Shown: in pieces, positions 47,075 through 61,300 of the stretch
Layout of the letters: each line of letters starts with the position of its first letter
Position numbering within the stretch: position 1 is the first letter of the stretch
Source of the DNA: Vespula vulgaris
Taxonomy: Eukaryota > Arthropoda > Insecta > Hymenoptera > Vespidae
Direction: 5' to 3'
DNA length: 64,000 nucleotides
NCBI RefSeq assembly: GCF_905475345.1
Contig: NC_066586.1
Coordinates: 11,427,900 to 11,491,899 of the forward strand
Program-made: the position numbers and the translations under genes
The notes under the pieces: model-generated
Seen by the model: only the letters and a program-made list of their open reading frames with translations
Database searches by the model: none
What the model was told of the DNA's origin: nothing

Positions 47075-48373
47075 TTTCTTAAGGTGGTAATTGAGAGGGT
47101 TCAGGTCAAGTCGCGGCTGCGTTCGAAAGAGACCGTTCGTTAGCATGTCATTATGACCTCGTTCCTATTCTTCTTCGTCGTCATCTTTCTTCTCCGATGG
47201 TTTTATTCCGATGGTGGTATATCATCAGCTATTACAGTTTACTACAAGTTCAAATAAATGTTTATTCGCTTTGATTTGGACTTTCAACGAGTACGTGATC
47301 AACGGCGCTGTTCTCAAGAAATTCGCTGAAATCGATTTGGAGGCTGCGCTCTCTTCGTCGCGAGAAAGGAAAGAAGAGAGTCGAAGCACGCTCGAGGGAC
47401 TTTCGGTGTTAATCGAAGAGAGTTTTCTTTGGCGAACGGTTCTCCTTTACGTTTTTAAAATGCCATCGAGAACGTCACGGAGTTGGAAAGAAGACGTAGT
47501 TAGGAATTCGAGCTCTGTGTTGCTCGGATCATCGAAATTACGAAATCGTCTGAACGTTCTTCGAGTTCTTTCCAAATTCGATGAAATGAAGCGATGATAA
47601 GGAATAACTACGATCGACTCTATATATGGAAAGTTTGAACGATCTTTGGAATTCCTTTCCTTAAACGAAGAAACGCATTTATTGCATTGGAAATTTCCAT
47701 CGTCGTAGAAGTGAGATCAAATTGGTCAAAGAAGAGGAACAAGTGTATTAGTTGACTATCATCATCAAGAAGCAACCAACGGAACCTTCGACGAGCCGAA
47801 CGTGAAATGCATACTATAGAGAGTTCCTTTCCTGTAATAGCGCGCGAAGAAAAAGTCTTTAGGAGGAATGTTTGTTCAAAAGTTCAAGGTTCAACAGCAA
47901 CGACAACAAAAGTGACGACGAGTAGAAAAGAGAAAGGAAAACTACCGTTGATTTCAATAAGAGAGATAAAGAAACGGAGTAAAATATAAGCTGGCAGAGA
48001 TAGAAGAGATCAAGTCCATCGTACAATAGCTCTTATTGATTCATCGAAGATCGAGAGGATAGATCTCTTTTGGAATTTTGTCCTGGGGGCAAATTTTCGT
48101 CGCGTACAGATTATCATCGAGTTGGAGACAAGTACAAAAGAAAAGAGAGGTATATCGAATGATCGAAGAAGAAACTTTGAAATCGTAGGACTCTTCGTAC
48201 GTTTCGAGTAGACGTACTCGAAGAGGAGCACTCGCGGGTCAACGGCACTCCTGGTTTATTTCCGGCATTGCCTTTCCTCGTCTTCTACCTTCTTACTTAC
48301 TCTACGTACGTGCGGCACGTTCCTTCGTCGGAGCACGTTTGTACTCCTCTCGCTTGTCTCACTCTATTCTCTT

Positions 48374-48429
<56 letters not shown>

Positions 48430-51400
48430 CTTCTCTCTCTTTCTCTCATTCTATCAACCGGCAGAACGGGCAGGTGCACCGAGTAGCAGAGAACCGACGA
48501 CCACGTGCGTTTCCAAGGCCGACGAGCAGCGGTCCTGCGCCACCACCGCCGACACCACCACTACCAACCATCGTTGGACACTCCGATCTTACCTACTTAC
48601 GCAACAGAATCAGATGTTAAACCTACGACGACGGGTGGACGCGCGACGAATCCGTTCAGTGAAAGAACGAACGCTTTGGAGTTATTTATCTTGAGAGATC
48701 TGGCAAAACAGAATGTGATCGTTGCTGTGCGTGAGTGTGTGCGTGTGTATGTGTATGCGTGTGTATATGTGACATCGATTCGTGCTTATAACTTTGCGTT
48801 TTCTTTTTTTATTTGACGTTGAAAAAGAAACTTTAAGCTGAAAATCAAAAGAGATATGGAGTAAATTCGTTTTCTTCGGTAATACGGATAGAGATCGATT
48901 TATAAATTGGGAAACTTTTTGTTTTTTCGTAGAGAACGAAAATATCGAAGAAGAGAATTTTTAATTACTTCGTTCAATGTTATAAATCAAAGAGGATGAA
49001 TAGGAATCGATTTATAAATTGGATATATTAAAAATTGGAGATATCAAAATATTCAATTAAAAAAAAGGATTGCCCGTTGTTTCGTTTAAGGCTACAGATA
49101 AAAGAAAAATGCAGGCAAAATTGTGCGTTCGATTGGAAATATTCGCGATCCCAAGTTCGATCGATTCCGAAGCGATTCTTGAGTTCAACCTTCGAGAAAG
49201 GATCAGGTGAAAGTTTCTATCGCGGATCGCTTTCCTCGCGATGGAGTATCAGTGAAGGGAAAATACATGCCTTCAAGATGGGACAGCAAGGATCGAAGGG
49301 CAGGCCATCACTTCGGACGGATTTCGTGAGGGATTCGACGAAGATGAGATTAGGCAGCTTTAAGCGAGGTAGAAAATGCTTACGGTCTTCACCTTTCTCT
49401 AATTTTCATTTTTTAATTAAATTTCTACTTCTCCGATTAAAAGACCTCGCAAGTAGATTAAATTGCTTGTTCGTATAATCTCTTAATTAAATTCCACATA
49501 AATTATCTTTTGTGTATTTTTCTTAACGTTAACAAAATAACGATGTTAGTTTAATTAAACGATTGAAAAATCGTTGGATGTGCAATTTGCAAAATATTTA
49601 CTTTTCCTTTTTTATTCTTGCTATTTTATCAGAGTCGAAAGATTTCACGTGGCTAATGTAATCCATGAACTTGCTAATTGCGAACTTGTTAAAGAATTAC
49701 TGGATATTAGAGATTCGAAGGACACGAAGATATAGATAAAAACGTGTTTATTGTTTTCAACAAAAATTCAGAATTTTTTTACATCTTCACACGTGATCCT
49801 TCGTGCTCCGTTTAACATAGAAAGTTTCGATATCCATAACGAACTACTTACATTGCACGAATATTCATGGAATTGGATGATAGGTCGAGTGATTTCTCTA
49901 GAGATCAAAGTATTTTAGGGAGGATCAAAGTTATCCCACTTCTACTGAATGACCGAGTTTCTCTCCCATGCTCTTCCCTCTTGACGCAGTTAAATCGGGA
50001 TGATTGGAAAATGGATGGCGCATGGAGAATAGGGAGAGCAAAAATTAGCACATATTCGATTTCGTTCAAAAATAATAAAATATATTTTTAATAGAGATTT
50101 ATTAGAAAAAAAATCGTTCGAATGATACAGCGAATTACTTTCATTACAACACAATGAAATTTAATTAGACGTCATGCTTTTTTCTTCGTTCGATCGATTC
50201 ATCCTTATTGATGATAGGCAAGAAATCGAATTAAGCCGAGATATAATATAATAATAATATATTTCTAATAGAGATTTATTTGAAAAAATCGTTTGAATGA
50301 TACAGCGAATTACTTTTATTACAACACAATGAAATCTAGTTAGGCGTCATGTTTTCTTCTTTTTCTTCGTTCGATCGATTCATCCTTATTGATGACAAGC
50401 AAGAAATCGAATAACTCGAGATACAATACAGTAATATCGAGATATAATATAACAATAGTATATTTCTAATAGAGAGATTTTTCTTAGAGAAAAAAAAATC
50501 GTTTCAATGATACAACGAATTACTTTTGTTATAAAACGATGAAAGTGAATTAAGCATTTACATTTTTTTATCTTCGTTCGATTGATTTATCGATGTCGAT
50601 GATAGAAGTGAAATGGAATAAGTCAAAATGCAAAAAAAAAAGAAAAGTATAGAGAAAACAAGCGAGAGTACTCGAAATATGTGTTATTGTCTTCAAGGAT
50701 CAATGGTTATCCCACGAGATCAAGTCATAAAATGGTGAAAGATCGTGGTGTACGATATAAGACCAGTAGCGAAATAATGTCGTGAGAACGTCGCTCAAGT
50801 GTGTCCCGTTCATTCGTTCATTCGTTCCCCAGCAATAGCCTTCCTGCCATAGTCGTCTCCTCCTAAAGAATTTTATTAGCCTGACATAATGGAACTACAC
50901 TCGCATGACTTTTTCTTTCTTTTTCCGTCAAGTGTGAAACTGGTCGCGCATCGTCTGTATTATTCTTTTCTTTTCTTTTTTTTTCTTTTTTTTTTTTTAT
51001 TATGATGGTTCGCTTTTTAATCGACTTTCTAGTGACTTTGAACAAATAAAAGAGTAATAAACTACTTTTAAAACACTAGACTTCTTTTAACAACTTAATA
51101 TATCTGTGTATATATGTATGTATGTATGTATGTATGTGACTATGTACGCACATACATTATCATAGTTCTTTTTCTATCGTCATGCTTGTTCGTTCTTAAA
51201 TCAACTTTCTAGTGACTTTGAACAAACGAGAGGAGAATTTTTAGAAAACCCTAATCTTTTACTTTTTTCACATGTCATATAATATATCTATTTATATATT
51301 TGCATATATACGTTATTTCTCCGACATAGACTCTTTTATTTCTCTATCGTAGTGGTTCGCCTTTATATCGAGTTTTTAATGACTTTTTTTTTTAGACAAA

Positions 51401-53722
51401 CGAGAGGAGAATTCTTTTTAAAATACTAATCCTCTTTTCATACGTAATATAATATATTTATGTATATACGTAAATATATATATTATCGTAACGTATCTTA
51501 GTTGAAATATGTATTTTATATATATATCGATATATTTCGATTACGATAACTTTGCTCATGATATATTCGAGAAGCAGACGAAATGTAAGTTGCTATAAGA
51601 AGTTTTGTGTCGCGAAAGTATGTGAACCTCTAACGACGAGCCGTTATATGTACTCGTTTAGAAGGTACTTCGACCACTGGTTGCTGGTATACATACATAT
51701 ATTATAAACCTTTTCCTTTTCTCGTTAGCAACGTAATCGACATACGGATCGACGTAAACTTCGCTTTGCTTGTCGTATCGGCTCGTCGAGCACAAGATCC
51801 GATGATGCGCGAAAAAGTGTTAATCATTGCAAACCGATAGGATGTTCCAGGTCGATAAGTTTCACGATCGTTTCTCATTAGATCATTAGATATCGGATTT
51901 CGAGTTTCCTCTTTTTTTCAAAAAATATTAAGGAAATCATGATAGGACGATTGGATTAATTACTTTTTTTTTCTTTTTCTTGTTTTTTCTTTTTGTTTTT
52001 TTCTAACTCTCAATGACGTTACGATCTAACGTTAAGATAACTTTGAAATCATAGACATATATATTTATTTTTTAAGTCATTTCATTTTTCTTTCTCTACA
52101 GAATTGTTGATTAATATCCGAAGTACAGTTATTTAATATTTGTTAAATGTTTAATATAATTTAACTATATTAAAAATGTTAAATTATTTAACTTTTTTAA
52201 ACCTAACAAAAATTGAGTTATAAAGGGTTAACCTCTTTCGACTTAACTCGTTTCTCGTCGCTTACGATTCACAAGGTTGGGCGATCGAAGCGAGATATCT
52301 TATTTCATGTTTGCCTTTACAGAGAGATCACCGACGTCGGGAAGTTCACCAAGGAGAATTGTGGCAAACGGTCGTAGTGGTCAGCAGGGCCGCGTCAATA
52401 GTTTTCAAGAAAAGAAAAATTGTTCTTCCGTAGCGACGATCAATCTTGGTAAGTGTGAGCCACAGGAGAACAAAAAGAGATGTGTCTGTATGAGAAAAAG
52501 AGAATGAGGGAGAGAGAGAGAGAGAGAGAGGGAGAGAGGGAGAGAGAGATGGTTGATAAATCGAGCTGATAAATTTACGACAAATTTATATACGTCGTGT
52601 TCGTCGATGAAGCGCAGAGACACAAGGCTAAGGGCAACGTTGCGTACTTCCGGTTGGAGACCCAACACGATCAAAGCGGCTTCCCTTTACTTAGTTCACG
52701 CCTGAATCTATGCAACCATTTGTACGTGTTTGCTTGTAAGACAAATGGTAGGCATCATTAACGGTGTTCTTTCGATTGTGCGTTAATAACACTTCTCATC
52801 ATTGGACTTTCATATGAAATTTGGAAAGTATTTTATTGAGGCCTGAAGATATTTAAAAGAAGCTTGTAAAATTATATCGAGGAACGTTTCGAATGAAGGT
52901 GTAATCGCGACAAGCGTTGAATTTAGAATTAAATTCGTGTTAGTATTCGTTTTTGACGATCCGTAGGACGGTTATTTAAATGTGACATTTTAAATATATT
53001 ATTTAACAAGGATGAAACTAGGATCAAAACTACTTCGTAGCATACATTGCCAATATTTTATCCTTGTCAATATTAAAACAGCAAAAAGATGTTAAAAACT
53101 GTATTGTTAGAAACCTTAAACGTTAAAGAAACATTTTGGATATTTCGGAAAATTTGGAATATTTAGAAAAGTGTAGGAAAATTTCTGAGCAGAGATATTT
53201 AGAAAGAACAAGAATTTTTCTAAGAAGTTTTTCTAAGAAATATTATATTTATATTTTTAATCTCTCGGTACCCATCTCTTTGGGTATTATTCTAAAATCT
53301 GAGGGATGTTCATGGCGCATTATTACCAATCTTTACTTCCTCTTTTTAAAAAGAATTTGCAGGTATACGTTGTCCCATAAATTTTCCCGTAATCTTCTCA
53401 GGGAAGAGAAAATCCGTTTTTAACTATGGGACAGATATATCTTCTTTCTTAACTATTCGACAATAGTGTAAAAACTATGGATTCTTTTCTTAACAAGAGA
53501 CAGGTCAAAATTTTAACGGTACGAGCCCTCACCAACGTTTCGACGAGGCCAAACCGTCTCTCCTTACCTCCATTTGTAAACCCAATGTTGCTCGCTCGCG
53601 AACTACCAGCAAACAGTTCTTCGAGAGCCGCGAACGAGCGAACACACGCATCGTGTGCGTCTCCGCGATTGAAGAATTCTCTACACTTGAGCTTTATGAG
53701 ATAGAAAGATAGAGAGAAGGAA

Positions 53723-53753
<31 letters not shown>

Positions 53754-54724
53754 GAAAGCTTCTTTGGGAGCGAGTAACAGTCAACCAAAATATTCCACGA
53801 CAGTGAGAACGTGATTTGTGAGCTGACTTGTGTGACAGGGATACGTGATCGGCATTAGTGATGATTGAAGTACCTCCGAATGTGGGCAACGTTCGCGCGG
53901 GGCGATCGAGATTGTCGAGCTCGATGCACGAACTGCAACTTACAGCCGACCGGAACCAACGCAGCTTGGTTTCTTCGTATTATAGTATGTGCATCTTCTC
54001 TTTTCTTTTCTTTTCTTTTTTTCCTTCGTTTCTTTCCGTTTCTTTTTTTTTTTTCTTCCTTTCTTTTTTATACGTTGATTCTACCTAGCATACAAATGAA
54101 ATTGATAGTATGTATTACTCGTAACAAACGTACACGTTGAATATTTATATATCTATGTTGTAAATCATATTTTATTTGTCAATTGGTAAAATGTTACCAT
54201 TTTGGAATAATCGCTGCTCGTCAATTTTAGCCAGTATACAAATAAAAATGATAATACGTGTTACTTGTAACTAACGTATTCATTGAATATTCAGATGTCT
54301 CTATGTTATAAATCACGCTCGTCAAGTGGCAAAACATTAAAGTTTTGAGTGAAGTATCGGTTAAGTACAAAAAAGTCGTGACATTACAAGTCCTTAAATA
54401 GATAAATCTTATGTCGATTGTAAATAAACATTCGAGAGAAAGATCGAATTAGTTCCAGTCAGTTGTTTATATTCCCGAAGAACGCACGTTTCGAGACATG
54501 GTCCAAGGTATTATCGGTCGTATTCGTAATTACGAATTTGTCTGATGTATGGAAAATTTGTTTTCTTTCTTTTCGTACGACGGTTTACATTTAATACAAA
54601 ATTTTTTATAATTTCAAATCAGTTCCTACAATTTAACATATTTTAAGTAATCATCATAGAACTTTCTCTTTTAGTTTTATAGTTACACAATACAAAATCT
54701 GTCGAAGTTCGAAAAAAATCATGA

Positions 54725-54762
<38 letters not shown>

Positions 54763-57700
54763 CAAAGAAAAGAAAAGAAAAGGAAAAGGAAAAGAAGAAA
54801 GAAACAAGTAGAATTCTCTCGTAATTACACAGAGCAACAAATTTTCTCTCTTATTCTCTTGATCGATCGGTTCGACTCCCAAGAAGATCGAGAGGCTCGA
54901 TTATTTGTACACGTCCGATCGGTTATACGTCCAATTAAGCTCGCGTTTAATGGTACCGTTCTCGATCAACCTGTCAAACTACTCTCGCTGCCGCATTGCA
55001 TTTTCGTTTCATGATTTCGCGCGAAAACTCTTTTGAAAACTCTTCTGCTGTCAACTTTTCAAATAATTTTCTAAATAAGGAAGTACTTACGTGGAAAAGA
55101 AAAATAAAGGAAGGAAGGAAGGATGGATGGAAGAGTAAAGGCGTGACGACTCAAAGTGTAGCGTCAAAGACCCGCACCTTTTTATCTTATACGGGCGATA
55201 AAACGGTTCACGCTGTTACGGTACTCGGAGGAGCTATCATCGTTACACGACTCGCAGCAACTACCGGTTAGCTGTTGGTAGTTCGGTATGCTCTCGTTAA
55301 CGTCGAGTCTTCTATGTTGCAGAAAAGAGCCCGACGGCGTCGCGCAAGCAACCGATTACGAGGAGATTAACGGCCAACGTCCCTGCCAAGCAACCATCAC
55401 AGCAACGGCAGCAACAACAACAGCAGCAGCAGCAGCAACAACAACAACAACAGCAACAGCAACATCGTGCCACGAGACCAACAGAAAAAGGTATATATTC
55501 ATCAGGTTAAGAGAGTTAACTTAGGATAGAGTTAACTGAGGACATTTTTGATCCGGCAAATCTGGATGTATGAAATTTATTTTCATTCCAAGTCAAATGA
55601 GTGAAGATTAAATGTTTTGAATTAAATGAATTAATCGAGGGAACTATGATTTTTAATAGTAGTGAGAAACGTATGATTTATTTATTCTTTTAACATGAGA
55701 GATATATTTTTTGTTTTTACGTTGTTACGTTACATGGTTTGTACATGCACTGTTATATATTAGTGCAAGTCCGATTGTTCTGTTAATAGTAATGATAGTT
55801 GGAATATGAGGTTCGATTAATATTTTTCATATATACAATATATACCTATTTAATTATACGAAACAATTATGTTAATATTGTTTTATATAATTATTATACA
55901 TTTCAAAATTTTTATAGTTATATAAATCTTTGTTACGAATTAATTAATTTCCTTCGGTTAACGGATTGATATTTTTTTCATTACTTACTCGTGAAATGTT
56001 TTGTTACTTTTACTCGAGCATCTTCCTTAGGTCGTCCGGAAGTCGAAATCGAAGCGGAAACAAGCTTCGAGATTTAAATAGAACAGAATGATGAGACATT
56101 GGTTCATGAGATAAATCGGGATCAAACGCATTAGACTCGATAGATATCGACTAGTTAACGATCGTCTGTCAACGAGTGAAATTCGTAATCCTCTGGAATT
56201 GCTGATGGTATCGGTAATTTCTTTTAGTTTTCTCTCATCGTACTTTGGTTGGCACGTTTTCAAGCTAATTTCGACGCTCGTAGAAAGCCGATAGAAAGAG
56301 ATTAGACATGATTTGTTTACCGATTGATACCTTTTTGACCTTCCTATATCACGTAGTTTATTTATGAAAATGTATCGATGGAAGTATGATCACTCGAAAG
56401 AAATGTACAAGAATCCATTATTGGATACACTCTTTGCATATACATATAATTATTTACTTATTTGTTTATTTATTTCTTTCTATAAAAAATTCATATTGAC
56501 GATATGTGTTTAAAAATTTTCACGTTCATACATTTTCTCTTCTGTTGTATTAATTTATTGTTCAAGTCATCGGAACGTTGCATCATTCGAATGAAAACAT
56601 ACGAGTAATATAAAAGATATATAGATAAATAGATATTTCTCATATTTTGAAATCTTTATGTTCACATAATTTCTGTTCTATTATATCGTTTATTATTCAG
56701 CTGATCGCAACGTTACATCAGTCAAGTCTCTTCGCTTTCTTTTGTAAAAGAAGAAAATCAATTTTCCCGGAAAACTAGAAAGGAGCTTTCACGAAGGAAA
56801 AATCAGAGAACACGTTTCAAAGTACAAATTCCTCATACTCACTCGTGTCCAAATAGTAAAAGTTCGTCGTTTAACGACCGGTCAAAAGCCGGCTGTTGGT
56901 AAATTTCCATATGCAGAATAAGAAGAGAAAAAGAAAGAAAGATAGAAAGAGAAAAGGAGAGAGAGACAGAACAAGTAACTCGTGTAAGGCCTTTTCCGAA
57001 AGAGGACGGAGTTTTAAACGTTATCTCGTGCGGCACGAAACAAACGCGCTCACGTTGACTTTCCAATTCATTGACCGCGAGCTACGGTTAGGTACAATAG
57101 TCGTAGTGGTGGTGGAAATAGTAGTATAGTAATAGTAGTAGTAGTAGTAGTAGTAGTAAGAGAGTATTGGACGTTTTCTAAAAACGTCCCACGGTCATTT
57201 CGCGTTGCGTACACGCGTTTCCACGCTGGTTTACGCAAACATACACACACACACATGTCATACATGCGAACGCATACACATATGTATATATAAAACGTAT
57301 GATCTATCTGTGTAATCCGTTGGCTTCACGTTGAAGAAGAAAGTTCCTCTGCTTTCACTGGATCACACATTAACTTCTACCACTGTGAATCCCCGTCTCT
57401 TCTTAGCCCGCGGCTCTCAGCGTTCTCTAAAGGTTCTTTTAGCAAAAAGGAAACTTGGAGGTTTCTATCGAAAGCGATTCATCGATCAGACGCAACCAAA
57501 AGCCTATTACTACGAGAATAGCTTGAATTTCTACGTGCTTTCGTACGTCTTCCTCTTCTTAATAGAATCGACTTAATTTACGCTTTCATTAATCATTCAT
57601 GAACGGTCTCTCGAACGAATGCGTGCTTGCTCGCTATGAAAACGATCGAGACAGGAAGGAGTCTACAGTGATTAGAGATTGGTTAGCTTCGATGACCTTA

Positions 57701-58335
57701 CCGAGTTCCTGAAGGAAGGATTAAGCCTTCGTTGGATCTCTACGCGACCTTGTACAGTTTACAAATGATCAAATTGCGAAGAGTTTTTATTATTTGTATA
57801 AATTATGTATTAGCTTAGTCAAGTCTAAACTATTTGATCGATTAACACCGGATGAAAATCTTTTTCAGACTATTCTCTTATAATATAAATCTCTTAGAAA
57901 TCAAATTGATTAAAACCATGAATGAAACGAAGAAAATCATGTAAATCTAAATAAATTCACAAATCTACAAATTCGTATCTCCGATCGATCATTTTCTTTA
58001 TGTCAGTAAAATCAATCGTTCCAAAACGGCGCCATCTAAGGGCGACCAATTCCAAATGGAAAAGTCAATTTATTCGGAGCACGACTCCTTGAAATAACTC
58101 ATAGCGATCGTGAGCGCGCACGCGTGCATGATCTCGCCTCCGACCTTTTTATTTCGCGCCTTCCCTGGAGTGGTCAGTTTTGCGCTCGCGCGAACACACA
58201 CACGCTTGAATAAACACTTATTGTGTGTCCGGTCGTAGACCGTTCATCCGTGCTTATCATCATCATCCATCGTCTTCGATGTTGTACTTCGTCTCAAGGT
58301 GGTCTTAGTATTAATATTAATGTTGGTAATAATAA

Positions 58336-58397
<62 letters not shown>

Positions 58398-61300
58398 ATA
58401 GCAATGATGGTGGTGGTGATAGTGGTGGTGGGAGGGAGAATGTATCGTCTGTTCGAGGCAGCTTGCGGCTCGTGCTAATTCAGTCGAACCGCGGACTCGG
58501 CCAACAAATCGCCACGAGTGACGATTCTAATTCGATTCGCGACGCCGATAGGCCACTGATATCTTTGTCATCACTTTGACGCTTCCTTAAAATAATCTCG
58601 ACTTTTCTTCATCTTCGTATCTTTTTTCTTTTTTTTTTGTTTTTGTTTCTACAAAAGAATTCTTTTCTCGAGAAGAGTTTTCTATCTTTCTATTTTATTT
58701 GAAGAACGATTAGATCAGTCGCGTTTATTTTTCCTTTACGTAAAAACAGATTCATCAGGGAGTGACGTAAAGGATTAATTACTCCAATAGATTTTAATTT
58801 CGAAGAGAACATAGGTGAACTGATTCCTTTTTTTTTTCTTTTTTTTTCTTTTTTTTTTATCTTTTTCGATCGACTACGTAAACAGAAAGGAAACTGTAAA
58901 TATCGGGAAGTGCGTAGATATCCGTTCTTAAAATACTTTGCTTTTGGTGTTCGGACAGAAATAAGAGAGAAAGAGAAAGAGAATGGTCGAGTAGTAGGAA
59001 GTACGTACGTACAAAACGTCTCCGATAGTCGGGCCAAGGTGATCGCAGAGACGTCTTTGGTTTCCTCGCAGACTTTCCACGATTCCGAGAGCCTCTCTCT
59101 TTCTCTCTCTCTCACTCTCTTTCTATATCTATCTTTCTCGGTCTCATCGGACAGTCGACCTTAACCCAGTGTATGCCTTCGTCGAGACTGGCGAGCGTTC
59201 TTGGACGAGTAACGCGATCAAGATCATCCGACCTTTAGTGCGCTGACTTTTTTCAAGTCGGTCTTCCCCGACGCGATCGAAGAATTGCGATCGGGGAGGA
59301 AGAAGAAACGAGGGGAGTGCGAGGATCATAATACCGTGCGTGCTTTCACGTCCGTCATCGTCTGAGGAGAATGGAGCTCGATCGGTGACGTAAACAGACC
59401 AAAAATCTTCGTCGCGTAGATCGATTTGTTGGCCCGATCCTTTTTGCCCCTTCGTTAAGGCAACCTGATGTACTTGCTTTACGAATTCATTTACTCAAAT
59501 AAAATTTCGATAGATTTGAATATTTGGGATCCAAGATCGACCTAAAGCAACGATTTTGATTTCCATTGGAATAGAGTTCTCTTGTTTGTAAACTTTACTC
59601 GTTCGTGACAAGATGATCGTCATGATGATTTGGAAAAATTCGAATCGTCTTCAATCTCAAAGACGACATCGGTTGGACGAACTTTCCCTTCGACGAACTC
59701 GATGAATTAACCCGAGAATTTTGGGCGAATCTATCATGGAAGATGCTCGTCAGACTAATGGATTTTAAGGATTTCGAAGGATCGTTATCGTGCGTCGAAG
59801 AACGTCTCTGTTGGTAATGGCACCGGTGACATTGATTACAGATAACACAAACGGTTATGCGGTGACAAGGGCCTCCACCATCGAAACTTGCGATCAGGCT
59901 GCTCAAACGGACGTACCCTACGATGTTCATCGCGCTAAGAGGGCCGAACAAATCGTCCAAGCTTTATCCGTCACCGTACAATATCTTGCATACGAAGTAA
60001 GTTTAATTCATTTTAATCGAATCCGATTTGGAGCGTAACGAAGTCTCTAATTCAATTTTCAATTAACAAAGTGAATTCAAACTTTCTATTTACTACAATT
60101 AAATTCATTCTTTTCTTTTCTATATAAGAATTTATTAGAAGTTGAAGGAATTATTCTCTCAGTTTCATGAGGATACGATTAGTAATAAACATCGTCTATT
60201 TGATTTCTAAAAGGCTCATATCTATGTCAGAATTAATAATGTTAATAATATAAAGATCTAATCTTGTTAACGACTTTATTATTTATATACGTGTTAAGAG
60301 AGCGATAAAAATACCCATTCATTTTTTCGAATAACACTTGTTGATGTATGGTCTCGCGTTCTTTCAGTTGGATGCATTTTCAACACCGAAACTAAAGAAG
60401 AATAACGAAAATATGAAGACCGAGTGGGTAGCAGTGTGCTCGGAGATAGACGAGCTAAGAGCGAAATACATTAAGATAGAGGAAAGATTCGGTACAGCGA
60501 GGAAGGATCATCGCAGAGCCTTGGATCAGCTTCGCGAAGATCGTAAGGCCGTGCCAAGTGTATTTGTGTTTCCGTTCGTATTCTGGCTCGTTACGGCAAA
60601 ACTCAACGTGACGCAATTCGCAAACACCAGCACCAACGCGAACTCCGTCGTTCCAAAATATTACATTATAGCCCTATACATATTTTTAGAATAACTCGAT
60701 TTGACGTCGAGCCAGAACGAATGCGAAAAATTATAAGAAAACTAGAAGAAAATAGTAGAAAGAGAGAGAAAGAAAGAGAGGGCGTTGCTCCCCTTTCATA
60801 GTTTCTTCGATCGTTATATTTTTAGTTTTCTTTGCATTTTATCAATAATTCAACGATCGTTCGAGGATAGACTCGTCCGTTTTGTGCCTATAAATCGCTC
60901 GGCGAGTAAACGCTATACTTAGTAGTAGAATGAGTCATAATTTCTGAACGATTTTATCGTTCTTCATCGCATGGCACATAGAATTATGCCATTATGATGT
61001 TCGTATCGTAACGAGCATAATGGTCGTAATGCCGGTGTGAGCGGTGAGCGGACGAAGTGGAGCAATTGTTAATTAAAATCAACGGGTTCGCCGTGCCTAC
61101 GCACATCACACGTCTCTCCGCGACGTCGTAGATGTCGGTTTCGAGTAAACTTTTGAAAGGTACGACGTAACGACGATGTCGAAGTACGAAAGGGCTATTT
61201 GCTTTCCAACGAACGAGCTCGTAACGTCGATCGAAGAAAAGTTAATTATAGGTTGGCACGCTCGGCCAGCGTGTGATCCATCCGTTCTTGTCTTTTCTGT

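Larger units (their letters stand above)
49369..52322 (+). other. Intron DNA rich in diverged tandem repeats
   Basis: No coding exon is supported between the alternative first exon and the exon at 52323. Most of 50080-51500 is explained by two tandem arrays listed separately. The rest is AT-rich with T-runs and a (TATG)n tract near 51114-51137. Confidence 0.45.

Noticed and set aside
58223..58579. 118-aa poly-Ser ORF
   Set aside because: The core is a TAG triplet tract; it ends at a stop with no phase-matched donor into the coiled-coil exons.
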